A DNA stretch of 64,000 nucleotides from an uncultured Dysosmobacter sp. (GCA_947625655.1 CANQPD010000006.1:1-64000); one strand, 5' to 3'. Counted from the stretch's first letter, positions 46,680 through 56,062 are shown. Notes: a model not told the origin generated them from the sequence alone. Made by a program: numbers and translations.

Positions 46680-47965
46680 ATGTCTGCCTCCTGCTTCTGT
46701 AGGTCGGCGTAAACGATCTCTCCGCCGCAGATGGTCATGGCGACGGCGGCGGCGACGCCCCAGCCGTCAAAGGGCGTGGCCCGGCCCAGGGAGTGGAAGG
46801 TGCGGGAGTCGATGACGTGGGGCCGGTCCAGATCCAGCACCGCCAGGTCGGCGGGCTGGCCCACGGCGATGACCCCGCCGGGCAGGCCGAAGATCCTGCG
46901 GGGATTGACGCACAGGGCGTTCAAAACGGTTTCCAGGGGCACGATGCCCGTCTCCACCAGCTGGGTGTACAGCACCGGGAAGGCGGTCTCCAGCCCCACG
47001 ATGCCGTTGAGGCTGCCCCGCAGGCCCTTGGACTTCTCCTCCGCACTGTGGGGGGCGTGGTCGGTGGCAATGCAGTCCACCGTGCCGTCCAGCAGTCCTG
47101 CGATGAGGGCGTCCCGGTCGGCGGCGGAGCGGATGGGGGGATTCATCTTGAAGCGGCCCTCGTCCAGCAATTCCTCGTCGGTCAGCACCAGATAGTGGGG
47201 CCCGGTCTCGCAGGTGACGGGAAGCCCCTCGGCCTTGGCCTGACGGACCAGGGCCACGGACTCCTTGGTGGAGACGTGGCAGACGTGGTACCGGCACCCG
47301 GTCTCCCGGACCAGCTGGATGTCCCGCTCCACCTGCTTCCACTCGCTGGCGGGGTCGTTGCCGGGGAGGCCGTTCCGCCGGGCGAAATCGCCGTCGTGGA
47401 CGGCCCAGCCCTTGGTCAGCAGGCTCTCGTCCTCGCTGTGGGCCACGATAGGCTTGTCCAGCGTGCGGGCCAGCTCCATGGCGGCGCGCATCATGTCCCG
47501 GGACTGGACGCCCCGCCCGTCGTCGGAGAAGCCGCAGACCTGGGGGGCCATGGCGGCCAGATCCGCCAGGGCCTCGCCCTGCTCGCCCCGGGTGATGGCG
47601 CCGTAGGGATACACATGGACCTTGGCGTTCTTCCGGATCAGGTCCAGCTGGGCCTGCAAATGCGCCTGATCGTCCGGCACCGGCTTCAGGTTGGGCATGG
47701 CGCACACCGCCGTGTAGCCGCCGGCGGCGGCCGCCGCCGTGCCGGAAAAGACCGTCTCTTTATAAGAAAAACCAGGCTCCCGAAGATGAACATGGACATC
47801 AACGAAACCTGGGACGATCAAATGATTATGCAATTCAATGACGGAAAAGCCTTCCTTGGGAAGGGAGGGGGCTGCGGAAACAATACGGCCCTCAGAAATG
47901 GCAACGTCCATATCCTGAAAGCGCCCGTTCAAAAAAACGGCTCCGCCGGTCAGCAGCAGGCTCAT
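46676..47965 (-). CDS. pyrC: Dihydroorotase
   Basis: LIVPGFVDVHVHLREPGFSYKETVFSGTAAAAAGGYTAVCAMPN; CIATDHAPHSAEEKSKGL. Confidence 0.96.
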   Translation of the reverse strand: MSLLLTGGAVFLNGRFQDMDVAISEGRIVSAAPSLPKEGFSVIELHNHLIVPGFVDVHVHLREPGFSYKETVFSGTAAAAAGGYTAVCAMPNLKPVPDDQAHLQAQLDLIRKNAKVHVYPYGAITRGEQGEALADLAAMAPQVCGFSDDGRGVQSRDMMRAAMELARTLDKPIVAHSEDESLLTKGWAVHDGDFARRNGLPGNDPASEWKQVERDIQLVRETGCRYHVCHVSTKESVALVRQAKAEGLPVTCETGPHYLVLTDEELLDEGRFKMNPPIRSAADRDALIAGLLDGTVDCIATDHAPHSAEEKSKGLRGSLNGIVGLETAFPVLYTQLVETGIVPLETVLNALCVNPRRIFGLPGGVIAVGQPADLAVLDLDRPHVIDSRTFHSLGRATPFDGWGVAAAVAMTICGGEIVYADLQKQEADI

Positions 47966-48057
47966 ACGGTTTCTCCTTCCTTTGTGTTTTTATCCGACTT
48001 CCTATCTTATCGGAAAACGCCGCCCTTGTCAACGAGATTTCCCGCCGCCGCATGTAG

Positions 48058-48085
48058 AAAAAACGGGCCGTTTTCCGGCCCGCTT
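48058..48085 (-). terminator. Terminator of superoxide dismutase gene
   Basis: Minus: gcgggccggaaaacggcccgttttttc. Confidence 0.75.
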
Positions 48086-48098
48086 TTGGCATGCCCGC

Positions 48099-48746
48099 TT
48101 ACGGATGGGGACAGCGGGGACGGCGGGCCAGGAAGTCCCCGTAGGTCCGGGACAGCTGGGGCCAGTCTACCAGCAGCCACCAGGCGTCGAAGTAGTCGGC
48201 CCGCCGGTTCTGGTATTGGAGATAATAGGCGTGCTCCCACACGTCGCAGCACAGCAGGGGGCACAGGGGCAGGGGGGTGTCCTGATTGGGCGTTTTCTGA
48301 ATGGACAGCTTGCCGTCGCAGTCACTGACTAGCCAGGCCCAGCCGGAGCCGAACTGCCCCAGGGCGGCGGCCTTCATGGCGGCTTTCAGCTTCGTCAGAT
48401 CGCCGAATTCCCGGATGACCGCGCCTTCCAGCTCGCCGTCAGGCGCGGTGGCGGGGGTGGGGGCCAGGGTCTTGAAATACAGGTCGTGGTTGTAAACGCC
48501 GCCGGCGTTGTTGCGGACGCCCTGGCGGATGTCCTCCGGCAGCTCCGGCCAGTCCTGACACAGCTTTTCCAGGGACCAGCCCTGGTACTCCGGGCGGTCC
48601 GAGAGCAGCTTGTTCAGGTTGTCCACATAGGCGGCAAAGTGCTTGTCGTGGTGGAAATGCATGGTCTTCTCGTCCAGCTCCGGCGCCAGCGCGTCATAGG
48701 CAAAGGGCAGGGGCGGCAGGGTAAAGGGGTAATGGGTCTCCATCAT
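48099..48746 (-). CDS. Superoxide dismutase (Fe/Mn family)
   Basis: YPFTLPPLPFAYDALAPELDEKTMHFHHDKHFAAYVDNLN; FGSGWAWLV; CCDVWEHAYYLQYQNRRADYFDAWW. Confidence 0.96.
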   Translation of the reverse strand: MMETHYPFTLPPLPFAYDALAPELDEKTMHFHHDKHFAAYVDNLNKLLSDRPEYQGWSLEKLCQDWPELPEDIRQGVRNNAGGVYNHDLYFKTLAPTPATAPDGELEGAVIREFGDLTKLKAAMKAAALGQFGSGWAWLVSDCDGKLSIQKTPNQDTPLPLCPLLCCDVWEHAYYLQYQNRRADYFDAWWLLVDWPQLSRTYGDFLARRPRCPHP

Positions 48747-48863
48747 ACGTCATCCTTTCCAGTGAGATCGTATCGCTAGTATATGCGGAAAGAATGAAAT
48801 TTATGGACGGCCCGGACAGCGGCGGAGCCGGAACGTGAATTTTACGTTCCGGCTCCGGTTCTG

Positions 48864-49607
48864 TTATTCGCCGCAGTGATGGCCGCAGGTGTGGTCGTGT
48901 TCCCCGCAGCTGTGGCCCTCCTCGCCGTGATGGTGGTCACAGGTGGCCGCGCCGGTGGCTTCCAGCGTGCCGGCCAGCAGGTCGGTGACGCACTGGTCGG
49001 CGTCGCCGGAGCAGCCGGCGTACAGCCGGATGCCGGCCTCCGCCAGGGCCGCCTGTGCTCCGGGGCCGATGCCGCCGCAGATCAGGCAGTCCACGCCGTG
49101 GTCTGCCAGAAAGCCCGCCAGGGCGCCGTGGCCGCTGCCGTTGGTGGGATAGACCTGGGCGTCCACCAGCATGCCGCCCACGATGTCATAGATCTTGAAC
49201 TGCTCCGTGTGTCCGAAGTGACCGTACACCTGGCCGTTTTCATAGGTGACTGCGATTTTCATATCCTTGCATCCTTTCCTTGCTGGGGACGGTACGGAGC
49301 CGCCGCGGCACCCCTCCCGGCGGCAGAGGGCGTAGCTGCCCCCGCCGATCCGAAGGGAGCGGCCCTCCACCAGAAAGACCGCCAGCTTTTGCCGGGCCTG
49401 GGCGTAGATGCGCTGGACCGTGGCCCGGGCCACGCCCATCTGGGCGGCGGCCTCCTCCTGGGTCAGGCCCTGAAAGTCCACCAGCCGGATGGCTTCGTAC
49501 TCCTCCACAGCCAGCACCACCGGCTCACCCCCGGCGGGCTGCTCCGGAGAAAAGCGGCAGTGGGCGGGCATCTGGCACACCCGGCGGCATTTGGCGCTGC
49601 GCGGCAT
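48864..49607 (-). CDS. DUF134 (HTH) - NifX/NifB-type metal-cofactor-binding fusion with His/Cys-rich tail
   Basis: MPRSAKCRRVCQMPAHCRFSP...LTQEEAAAQMGVARATVQRIYAQARQKLA; MKIAVTYENGQVYGHFGHTEQFKIYDI; CDHHHGEEGHSCGEHDHTCGHHCGE. Confidence 0.88.
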   Translation of the reverse strand: MPRSAKCRRVCQMPAHCRFSPEQPAGGEPVVLAVEEYEAIRLVDFQGLTQEEAAAQMGVARATVQRIYAQARQKLAVFLVEGRSLRIGGGSYALCRREGCRGGSVPSPARKGCKDMKIAVTYENGQVYGHFGHTEQFKIYDIVGGMLVDAQVYPTNGSGHGALAGFLADHGVDCLICGGIGPGAQAALAEAGIRLYAGCSGDADQCVTDLLAGTLEATGAATCDHHHGEEGHSCGEHDHTCGHHCGE

Positions 49608-49732
49608 CCGTATCCCTCCTTTATTTTGAGCATATGCCCATTATATACCCGCGAAGGCCAATGTCAAGGGCAGTGATTAAAAAAACAGCGCCGGAGGGAT
49701 GCCCCTCCGGCGCTGTGTCAGGTTTCTGGGAC

Positions 49733-51460
49733 TTATTTCTTCAGGGTATCCACCCACTTGCCGTATTTCTCCACATTGGCGGCGGCGTCATCGGCGTCCC
49801 TGCCCTGGGTCAGGATGTAGACCTTGATCTTGGGCTCGGTGCCGGAGGGCCGGACGATGACGGAGGTGCCGTCGGCCATCTCGAACCGCAGCACATTGGA
49901 GCCGGAGAGCTCCATGGTGGTCTTGGCGCCGGTGGCGGTGTCGGTGACGGAGCCGTCCTGATAGTCCTTGAACTGGACCACCTTCACGCCGCTGATCTCG
50001 GCGGGAGGGGTCTCCCGGAGGGACTTCATCAGGTTGGCCATGTCCTTCAGGCCGTCCAGGCCGGGCATGACCAGGTTGTAGGTGTGCTCGGCGAAGTAGC
50101 CGTACTTCTCATACAGGCCCTCCAGCGCGTCGGCCAGGGTCATGCCCTGGGCGGCGTACCACGCGGCCATCTCGGTCAGGGCCAGGGCGGCGGTGACGGC
50201 GTCCTTGTCCCGGACATAGTCGCCCAGCATGTAGCCATAGCTCTCCTCGTAGGAGAAGATGACCTTGCCTTCGCCGCTGCTCTCCAGCTGATCCTTCTTC
50301 TCCGCCAGGAACTTGAAGCCGGTGAAGGTGTCGTAGCACTGCAGGCCGTTGACCTCCGCCACCTTGCGGGCCATCTCGGTGGTGACGATGGTCTTCAGGG
50401 CCACGGGCTTCTCAGGCATCTTGCCGGTGCGCTTTTTGGCGCCGATGAGATAGTCCAGCAGCAGCACGCCGGTCTGGTTGCCGGAGATGACCTTGAATTC
50501 GCCGTCCTTCGCGCGGACCATGATGCCCACCCGGTCAGCGTCGGGGTCGGAGCCCAGGATGAAGTCCGCGCCTTCGCGCTTGGCGATGTCCACCGCCAGA
50601 TAGAAGCCCTCGGGGTTCTCCGGGTTGGGGGAGACCACGGTGGGGAAGTTGCCGTCAATGACCATCTGCTCAGGCACGCAGATCAGGTGCTTGATGCCCA
50701 GGCGGCGCAGCGCCTCGGGGATCAGCTTGTGGCCGGTGCCGTGGAAGGGGGTGTACACCAGCTTGAAGCTGTCCGCCACCTTGGCCACGGTCTCGCCGTC
50801 GTTGACCTGGCCCATGACATTGGCCAGGAACTTCTCGTCGGTCTCCTGGCCCAGGACCTCGATCAGGCCCTTCTCCACGGCCTCGTCATAGGGCATGGTC
50901 CTGATGTCGCTGAAGATGTCCAGCTCCTCCAGCCGCTTGGCGATGGCGTCGGCGTGGCGGGGGGGCAGCTGGGCGCCGTCCTCCCAGTAGACCTTGTAGC
51001 CGTTGTACTCCTTGGGGTTGTGGCTGGCGGTGACGTTGATGCCCGCCTGGCAGTGGTACTCCCGGACGGCGAAGCTCAGCTCGGGGGTGGGGCGCAGGGA
51101 CTCGAAGATGCGGACGTGGATGCCGTTGGCGGCGCAGACCTCGGCGGCGGCCCGGGCGAACTCCATGGAGTGGTTGCGGCAGTCCATGCAGATGGCCACG
51201 CCCCGGTCCTTGCCCGCCTGGCCCTCGGCGGCGATGACGTCGGCGAAGCCCTGGGTGGCCCAGCGGATGACGTGGATGTTCATATTATGTAAACCAACAT
51301 ACATGGTGCCCCGCAGACCGGCGGTGCCGAACTCCAGGGGGCCGTAGAACCGGGACTCGATCTCCTTGGGATCATCCTTGATGGCCTCCAGCTCGGCCCG
51401 CTCCTCGGCGGACAGGGCGGGGCTTGCCAGCCATTTTTCGTACTCCTTCATGAAATCCAT
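49733..51460 (-). CDS. Phospho-sugar mutase (phosphoglucomutase/phosphomannomutase)
   Basis: LEFGTAGLRGTMYVGLHNMNIHVIRWATQGFA; GINVTASHNPKEYNGYKVYW; LGSDPDADRVGIMVR; VIVRPSGTEPKIKVYI. Confidence 0.95.
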   Translation of the reverse strand: MDFMKEYEKWLASPALSAEERAELEAIKDDPKEIESRFYGPLEFGTAGLRGTMYVGLHNMNIHVIRWATQGFADVIAAEGQAGKDRGVAICMDCRNHSMEFARAAAEVCAANGIHVRIFESLRPTPELSFAVREYHCQAGINVTASHNPKEYNGYKVYWEDGAQLPPRHADAIAKRLEELDIFSDIRTMPYDEAVEKGLIEVLGQETDEKFLANVMGQVNDGETVAKVADSFKLVYTPFHGTGHKLIPEALRRLGIKHLICVPEQMVIDGNFPTVVSPNPENPEGFYLAVDIAKREGADFILGSDPDADRVGIMVRAKDGEFKVISGNQTGVLLLDYLIGAKKRTGKMPEKPVALKTIVTTEMARKVAEVNGLQCYDTFTGFKFLAEKKDQLESSGEGKVIFSYEESYGYMLGDYVRDKDAVTAALALTEMAAWYAAQGMTLADALEGLYEKYGYFAEHTYNLVMPGLDGLKDMANLMKSLRETPPAEISGVKVVQFKDYQDGSVTDTATGAKTTMELSGSNVLRFEMADGTSVIVRPSGTEPKIKVYILTQGRDADDAAANVEKYGKWVDTLKK

Positions 51461-51503
51461 TTTGCAGTTCCTCCTCTAAATTATGTAAACTAATTGACGC
51501 AGG

Positions 51504-51824
51504 TTATCGCAGGTCTGGGATGGTATATCCGCAGCGCTCGCAGGTAAAGCCGTGACGGATGTTTTGGGCAGGAACACTGGTATACCCGCAATGGGGGCAG
51601 GTTTGGCAGGAGGTGTTGAGGCTTTTGACAACAAAGGCCAGAACAGCGGCAGCCACCGCCAGCAGCTTGCCTGCCCAGGTATTTTTCAGAAAAAAGCCGG
51701 CCACCAGCAGCACCACGCCGATCAGAACACAGGGATAGATGGCCTGCCGCTTCCGATACCAGGCCTGGATGGTCCCCTCATCCGCCGGCGGGGCGTCATG
51801 CGGGGGAATTTTCCACCATTTCAT
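51504..51824 (-). CDS. Zinc-ribbon membrane protein (paralog 1)
   Basis: TM segments then TCQTCPHCGYTSVPAQNIRHGFTCERCGYTIPDLR. Confidence 0.75.
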   Translation of the reverse strand: MKWWKIPPHDAPPADEGTIQAWYRKRQAIYPCVLIGVVLLVAGFFLKNTWAGKLLAVAAAVLAFVVKSLNTSCQTCPHCGYTSVPAQNIRHGFTCERCGYTIPDLR

Positions 51825-51868
51825 GCGGATACCTCCCGTTTTCAAAGTTATGTAAACATTTCGGGGAA

Positions 51869-52207
51869 TTACAGGCCGCCCGGGAACATGGAAAACCCGC
51901 ACCGGGGGCAGGCGTGATGGAAATACAGCTTGACATACCGGCCCCGCTGGCGGCGGCCGCAGACCGGGCAGCGGCCCAGGGTGGAGGCCAGCACACAGGC
52001 CAGCAGAACACACGCCCCCGCAAGGCCCATGAAGAGCCGGAAATGGGTGTCCATGTACCGCTGGCTCAGATAAAGGAAGGGAAATGCCGCCAGAAAGAAC
52101 AGCCACATCAGGACATACCGGAGAAGCATGAGCTGCGCCACCCGGTGCTGCTCCGCCTTCGCCATGTCCGGGATCTCATCCAGCTCCCGGAACCACGCTT
52201 CATACAT
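51869..52207 (-). CDS. Zinc-ribbon membrane protein (paralog 2)
   Basis: TM segments then GRCPVCGRRQRGRYVKLYFHHACPRCGFSMFPGGL; aggaggcttcct RBS. Confidence 0.75.
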   Translation of the reverse strand: MYEAWFRELDEIPDMAKAEQHRVAQLMLLRYVLMWLFFLAAFPFLYLSQRYMDTHFRLFMGLAGACVLLACVLASTLGRCPVCGRRQRGRYVKLYFHHACPRCGFSMFPGGL

Positions 52208-52245
52208 AGGAAGCCTCCTGAAGTTATGTAAACTATAAAGACACG

Positions 52246-52548
52246 TCAAAAATCATAGTGGGTGAAGCCGCAGGACTTGCAGGAAAATTCCCGGCGGCTG
52301 GCGAGGGCGTCCCGGACGTTGAGGCATCCGCAGACAGGGCAGCGCAGGTTGACGCGCTGCAATGCCCTGGACGCCCCGATCAAAAGGACGCCGAGGACGA
52401 GAAAAACTTTTCCCGCCATCGTCCGCCGCAAGCCCCAGGCGGCAAGGAGCAGCAGGATTCCCGCTATGGCAAAAAGGGGCTGGAGACGGCGCCGCCGCTC
52501 CCAGGCCCGGATGGCCTCACGCTGGGGGGAATTGGATGGATCGCTCAT
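52246..52548 (-). CDS. Zinc-ribbon membrane protein (paralog 3)
   Basis: TM segments then LRCPVCGCLNVRDALASRREFSCKSCGFTHYDF. Confidence 0.75.
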   Translation of the reverse strand: MSDPSNSPQREAIRAWERRRRLQPLFAIAGILLLLAAWGLRRTMAGKVFLVLGVLLIGASRALQRVNLRCPVCGCLNVRDALASRREFSCKSCGFTHYDF

Positions 52549-52684
52549 TGCATTACCCTCATTTTGGAATATTGGCCAAATCATGCGCGGCATGATGATC
52601 CGTCCGACGGATCGGCCTTCGGAAAGCGGGAAATCCGCGCATAGAATTTGTTTTCCTTAAAAATATTATGTAAACTTATGCGGG

Positions 52685-52975
52685 TCATGAAAAATCATTC
52701 TCCGGCGGCTCCAGCAGCGCCTTTGCCTCCTCCAGCCGGGAGACGGGCACATACAGGTCCGCGCCGTATCCGGAGAAGCCCAAAACGATGCGGCCCGCGC
52801 CGCCGCCCTCCCGGTATTTTTTCAAGACCGGGATGCCGAAGGACTCCAGCAGGGCGACGGCCATGTCGGCAATGCCGCCCACGTCCTGCAGGTTTGCCAG
52901 AAATGCCGGGGACTCCGGCCGGCCGCCTTCTGTTTTCGGCCAGCGGGCCAGCAGCTCTTCGTGGGTCAGACCCAT
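52685..52975 (-). CDS. Putative DUF2007-like signal-transducing protein
   Basis: ADMAVALLESFGIPVLKKYREGGGAGRIVLGFSGYGADLYVPVSRLEEAKALLE. Confidence 0.7.
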   Translation of the reverse strand: MGLTHEELLARWPKTEGGRPESPAFLANLQDVGGIADMAVALLESFGIPVLKKYREGGGAGRIVLGFSGYGADLYVPVSRLEEAKALLEPPENDFS

Positions 52976-52994
52976 GGGCGTCTCCTTTCAGATG

Positions 52995-53477
52995 TCACTT
53001 GTGATACTTGGTCCCCGCGTTGATCTGATACGCCCGGTAGATCTGCTCCAGCAGCATGACCCGGGCCAGGTGGTGGGGGAAGGTCATGGGGGACATGGAC
53101 AGCTGCGCCCACGCCTCCGCCTTGATGGAGGAATGCAGTCCGAAGGACCCGCCGATGAGGAACACCAGGTGCTTTTCCCCCCGGTTGGCCCAGGCGGCCA
53201 TCAGGTGGGCCAGCTCCTCGCTGGAGCGCATCCGGCCCTCCACGCACAGGGCGATGACGCTGGAGGAGGGGGGCAGCTTGGCCCGGATGGCATCGGCCTC
53301 TTTTGCCAGCGCCGCGTCGATCAGGGCCGGGGAGGGGTCCTCCGGCAGCCGCTCCTCCGGCAGCTCGATGATGTTCAGCCTGCAATAGCGGCTCAGCCGC
53401 TTGACGTACTCCGCCGCCGCGTCGGCGTAGAATTTTTCCTTCAGCTTTCCCACGCACAGGACAGTCACTTTCTGCAT
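52995..53477 (-). CDS. rlmH: 23S rRNA (pseudouridine(1915)-N(3))-methyltransferase
   Basis: VTVLCVGKLKEKFYADAAAEYVKRLSRYCRLNIIELPEER; FLIGGSFGLHSSIKAEA; MTFPHHLARVMLLEQIYRAYQINAGTKYHK. Confidence 0.97.
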   Translation of the reverse strand: MQKVTVLCVGKLKEKFYADAAAEYVKRLSRYCRLNIIELPEERLPEDPSPALIDAALAKEADAIRAKLPPSSSVIALCVEGRMRSSEELAHLMAAWANRGEKHLVFLIGGSFGLHSSIKAEAWAQLSMSPMTFPHHLARVMLLEQIYRAYQINAGTKYHK

Positions 53478-54379
53478 AAGGCCCTCCTGGAAATCATATG
53501 GGCTTCGCTCAGACCGTCTCTGGGCGCTACGGACAGCCTCGGCCCAACGGAACTGGCCTTACTGTCTCGCGCTGCGGCGCTCCCAGTACTTCCGTCACCA
53601 GTTTCACTGGTTCCTCCTTCGGCAGACCCCGCGGGAATATGCGGGGCCAGGGCAGGGGCGAGCCCGGCGGCGGCCAGCGCGATTTCCACGGCGTTCCGCG
53701 CCATGGCAGGGGTGTTGTTCTCCTTACTCAAATGGGCCAGCACCAGCTCCGACGCGCCGGCCCGTGCCAGCGTCACGGCAAACCGGGCGGCGTCCTCGTT
53801 GCTCAGGTGCCCCTCGGCCCCCAGAATGCGCTGCTTCAGATAATAGGGATACGGCCCGCTGCGCAGGGTCTCGATATCGTGGTTGGCCTCCAGCACCGCC
53901 AGGTCCACGCCGGGCAGGATGTCCGCCGCCTCATCGGTGACATATCCCGTGTCCGTCAGCACGCCCATGCCGCCGTCCTCCGTGTCAAAGCGGAAGCCGC
54001 AGGCGCCGGGGGCGTCGTGGGAGGTGGGAAAGGCCGTCACAGTGCAGCGGCCCAGGGAAATGGGGCGGCACAGCGGCAGGTCCAGCAGCCGGTCCTCAAT
54101 GCCCGCCAGCCGGCAGGCGAGGCCCCGCCCCGTCCGGGCGGTGGCGAAAATGGGAAACGCCGTGTGCTTCAGCAGGGTCTGGAGCCCGGCGATGTGGTCG
54201 GTGTGGGTGTGGGTGATGAGGACGGCGTCCAGATCCTCCAGCGCCAGCCCCAGTTCCCGCAGGCCGGCGGTGATGCGGCGGCAGGAGATGCCGGCGTCCA
54301 CCAGCAGGCGGGTGTCCCCGCAGGAGAGCAGCAGCGCGTTCCCGGAGGAACCGCTGGCCAGGGTATGTACGGTGGTCAA
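53465..54379 (-). CDS. MBL-fold metallohydrolase (WalJ/YycJ-like)
   Basis: VHTLASGSSGNALLLSCGDTRLLVDAGISCRRI; VLITHTHTDHIAGL; LAVLEANHDIETL; TTG start with GAGG RBS. Confidence 0.9.
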   Translation of the reverse strand: MTTVHTLASGSSGNALLLSCGDTRLLVDAGISCRRITAGLRELGLALEDLDAVLITHTHTDHIAGLQTLLKHTAFPIFATARTGRGLACRLAGIEDRLLDLPLCRPISLGRCTVTAFPTSHDAPGACGFRFDTEDGGMGVLTDTGYVTDEAADILPGVDLAVLEANHDIETLRSGPYPYYLKQRILGAEGHLSNEDAARFAVTLARAGASELVLAHLSKENNTPAMARNAVEIALAAAGLAPALAPHIPAGSAEGGTSETGDGSTGSAAARDSKASSVGPRLSVAPRDGLSEAHMISRRALCRK

Positions 54380-54548
54380 GAAAAATACCTCGCTTCTCTG
54401 GGGTAAAGGGCCTCGCGGGCGAACGCCGCCAAAGCGGGCGGCCCGGCGGGACCCGGCTGAGAAAAACGTCCGCAAGGGAGGCCGTCGACGAAAGTCGCCA
54501 TCCTCCATCGCGGACGTTTGGTCATGCGTATTCAAAAATGGGGAGAGC

Positions 54549-55850
54549 TCATCCGATCTGCGCCGTCATGGCCATGGATTCGTCAGCCTCTTCCACGGCG
54601 CGGATGTCCGCGCCCAGGGCCCGGAGCTTGGCCACGATGTCCTCATAGCCCCGCTCAATGTAGTGTACGCAGCTGATCTCGCTCTGTCCGTGGGCGGCCA
54701 GGGCGGCGATGACCAGGGCGGCGCCGGCCCGCAGGTCATAGGCCTGGATGGGCGCGCCGGTGAGATGGTCCACGCCCTCCACCACGGCGGTCTTGTCGTC
54801 CACCTGGATGGAGGCGCCCATGCGCTTCAGCTCGTCCACATAGCGGTAGCGGCTGCTCCAAACGCCCTCTGTCACCAGCGAGGTGCCCTCCGCCAGGGAG
54901 AGGACCGCGGTGATCTGGGGCTGCATGTCGGTGGGGAAACCGGGATAGGGCAGGGTCTTGATGTTGGCCCGGCGGAGCCTGCCGGTGCGGCGGACCAGGA
55001 GGGTATCCTCGTTTTCCTCCACCTCAACGCCCATCTCCACCAGCTTGGCGGTGATGCAGTCCATGTGCTTGGGAATGATGTTCTTCACCAGCACCTGTCC
55101 GCCGGTGGCGGCCACGGCGGCCATATAGGTGCCCGCCTCGATCTGGTCGGGGATGATGGCATAGCTGCCGCCCCGCAGATGGTCCACGCCGCGGATCTTG
55201 ATGGTGTCGGTGCCGGCGCCCCGGATGTTGGCGCCCATGGAGTTGAGGAAGTTGGCCAGGTCCACGATGTGGGGCTCCTTGGCGCAGTTTTCAATGACAG
55301 TGTTGCCCTCCGCCATAACGGCGGCCATCATGATGTTCATGGTGGCGCCCACGGAGACCACGTCCAGATAGATGTTGGCGCCCTTCAGGCGGCCCTTTTC
55401 CGCGTAGGCGTGGATAAAGCCGCCCTCCACCAGGACCTTGGCGCCCAGGGCGGTGAAGCCCTTGACGTGCTGGTCGATGGGGCGGACGCCGCCGAAGTTG
55501 CAGCCGCCGGGCATGGCCACCTCGGCCTCGCCGAAGCGGCCCAGCAGGGAGCCGATCAGATAGTAGGACGCGCGGATCTTCCGGGCCAGCTCATAGCTGG
55601 TCCGGGTGGAGCGGATATGGCTGCAGTCGATCTCCACGGTGTGGCGGTTGACGGTGCGGATGCCGGCGCCCAGCTGCTCCAGGATCTTCAGGCTCATGGT
55701 CACGTCGGAGATCTGGGGGATGTTTTCAATACGGCAGACCCCGTCCACCAGGAGGGCGGCGGGGATAATGGCAACAGCGGCATTTTTCGCGCCGCTGATC
55801 TCTACTTCTCCAAACAGGGGCTTTCCGCCCTGTATCATATATTTTGTCAA
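54549..55850 (-). CDS. murA: UDP-N-acetylglucosamine 1-carboxyvinyltransferase
   Basis: MIQGGKPLFGEVEISGAKNAAVAIIPAALL; MPGGCNFGGVRPIDQHVKGFTALGA; DLRAGAALVIAAL. Confidence 0.97.
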   Translation of the reverse strand: MTKYMIQGGKPLFGEVEISGAKNAAVAIIPAALLVDGVCRIENIPQISDVTMSLKILEQLGAGIRTVNRHTVEIDCSHIRSTRTSYELARKIRASYYLIGSLLGRFGEAEVAMPGGCNFGGVRPIDQHVKGFTALGAKVLVEGGFIHAYAEKGRLKGANIYLDVVSVGATMNIMMAAVMAEGNTVIENCAKEPHIVDLANFLNSMGANIRGAGTDTIKIRGVDHLRGGSYAIIPDQIEAGTYMAAVAATGGQVLVKNIIPKHMDCITAKLVEMGVEVEENEDTLLVRRTGRLRRANIKTLPYPGFPTDMQPQITAVLSLAEGTSLVTEGVWSSRYRYVDELKRMGASIQVDDKTAVVEGVDHLTGAPIQAYDLRAGAALVIAALAAHGQSEISCVHYIERGYEDIVAKLRALGADIRAVEEADESMAMTAQIG

Positions 55851-56062
55851 AATCTTGACCCTCTCTTCAAGATACTTACGGCGGCAAACCGTTCTTTGGT
55901 AAACACAGTTTGCCCGCGCGGCGGTGCTTCATACCTGTATGCAGGCGGGCAGCCGGATCATTTTTTTGATCCGGCGAAGCAGACACACTGGTAGCATACC
56001 ACACTTGGCCAGGAATTGCAAACCTTTCCTTCCAGCTGTGTGGAAGGGCGGCCGCCGGCCGC

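Larger units (their letters stand above)
51285..52675 (+). repeat. Five exact copies of TTATGTAAAC (51285, 51481, 51848, 52224, 52666)
   Basis: Direct reading; four lie in gene spacers, three of them just upstream of minus-strand RBSs. Confidence 0.95.

Noticed and set aside
54380-54535. N-terminal extension of the WalJ ORF (MNTHDQTSAMEDGDFRR...)
   Set aside because: Translates a hairpin-forming spacer; the TTG at 54379 with a GAGG RBS is the better start.
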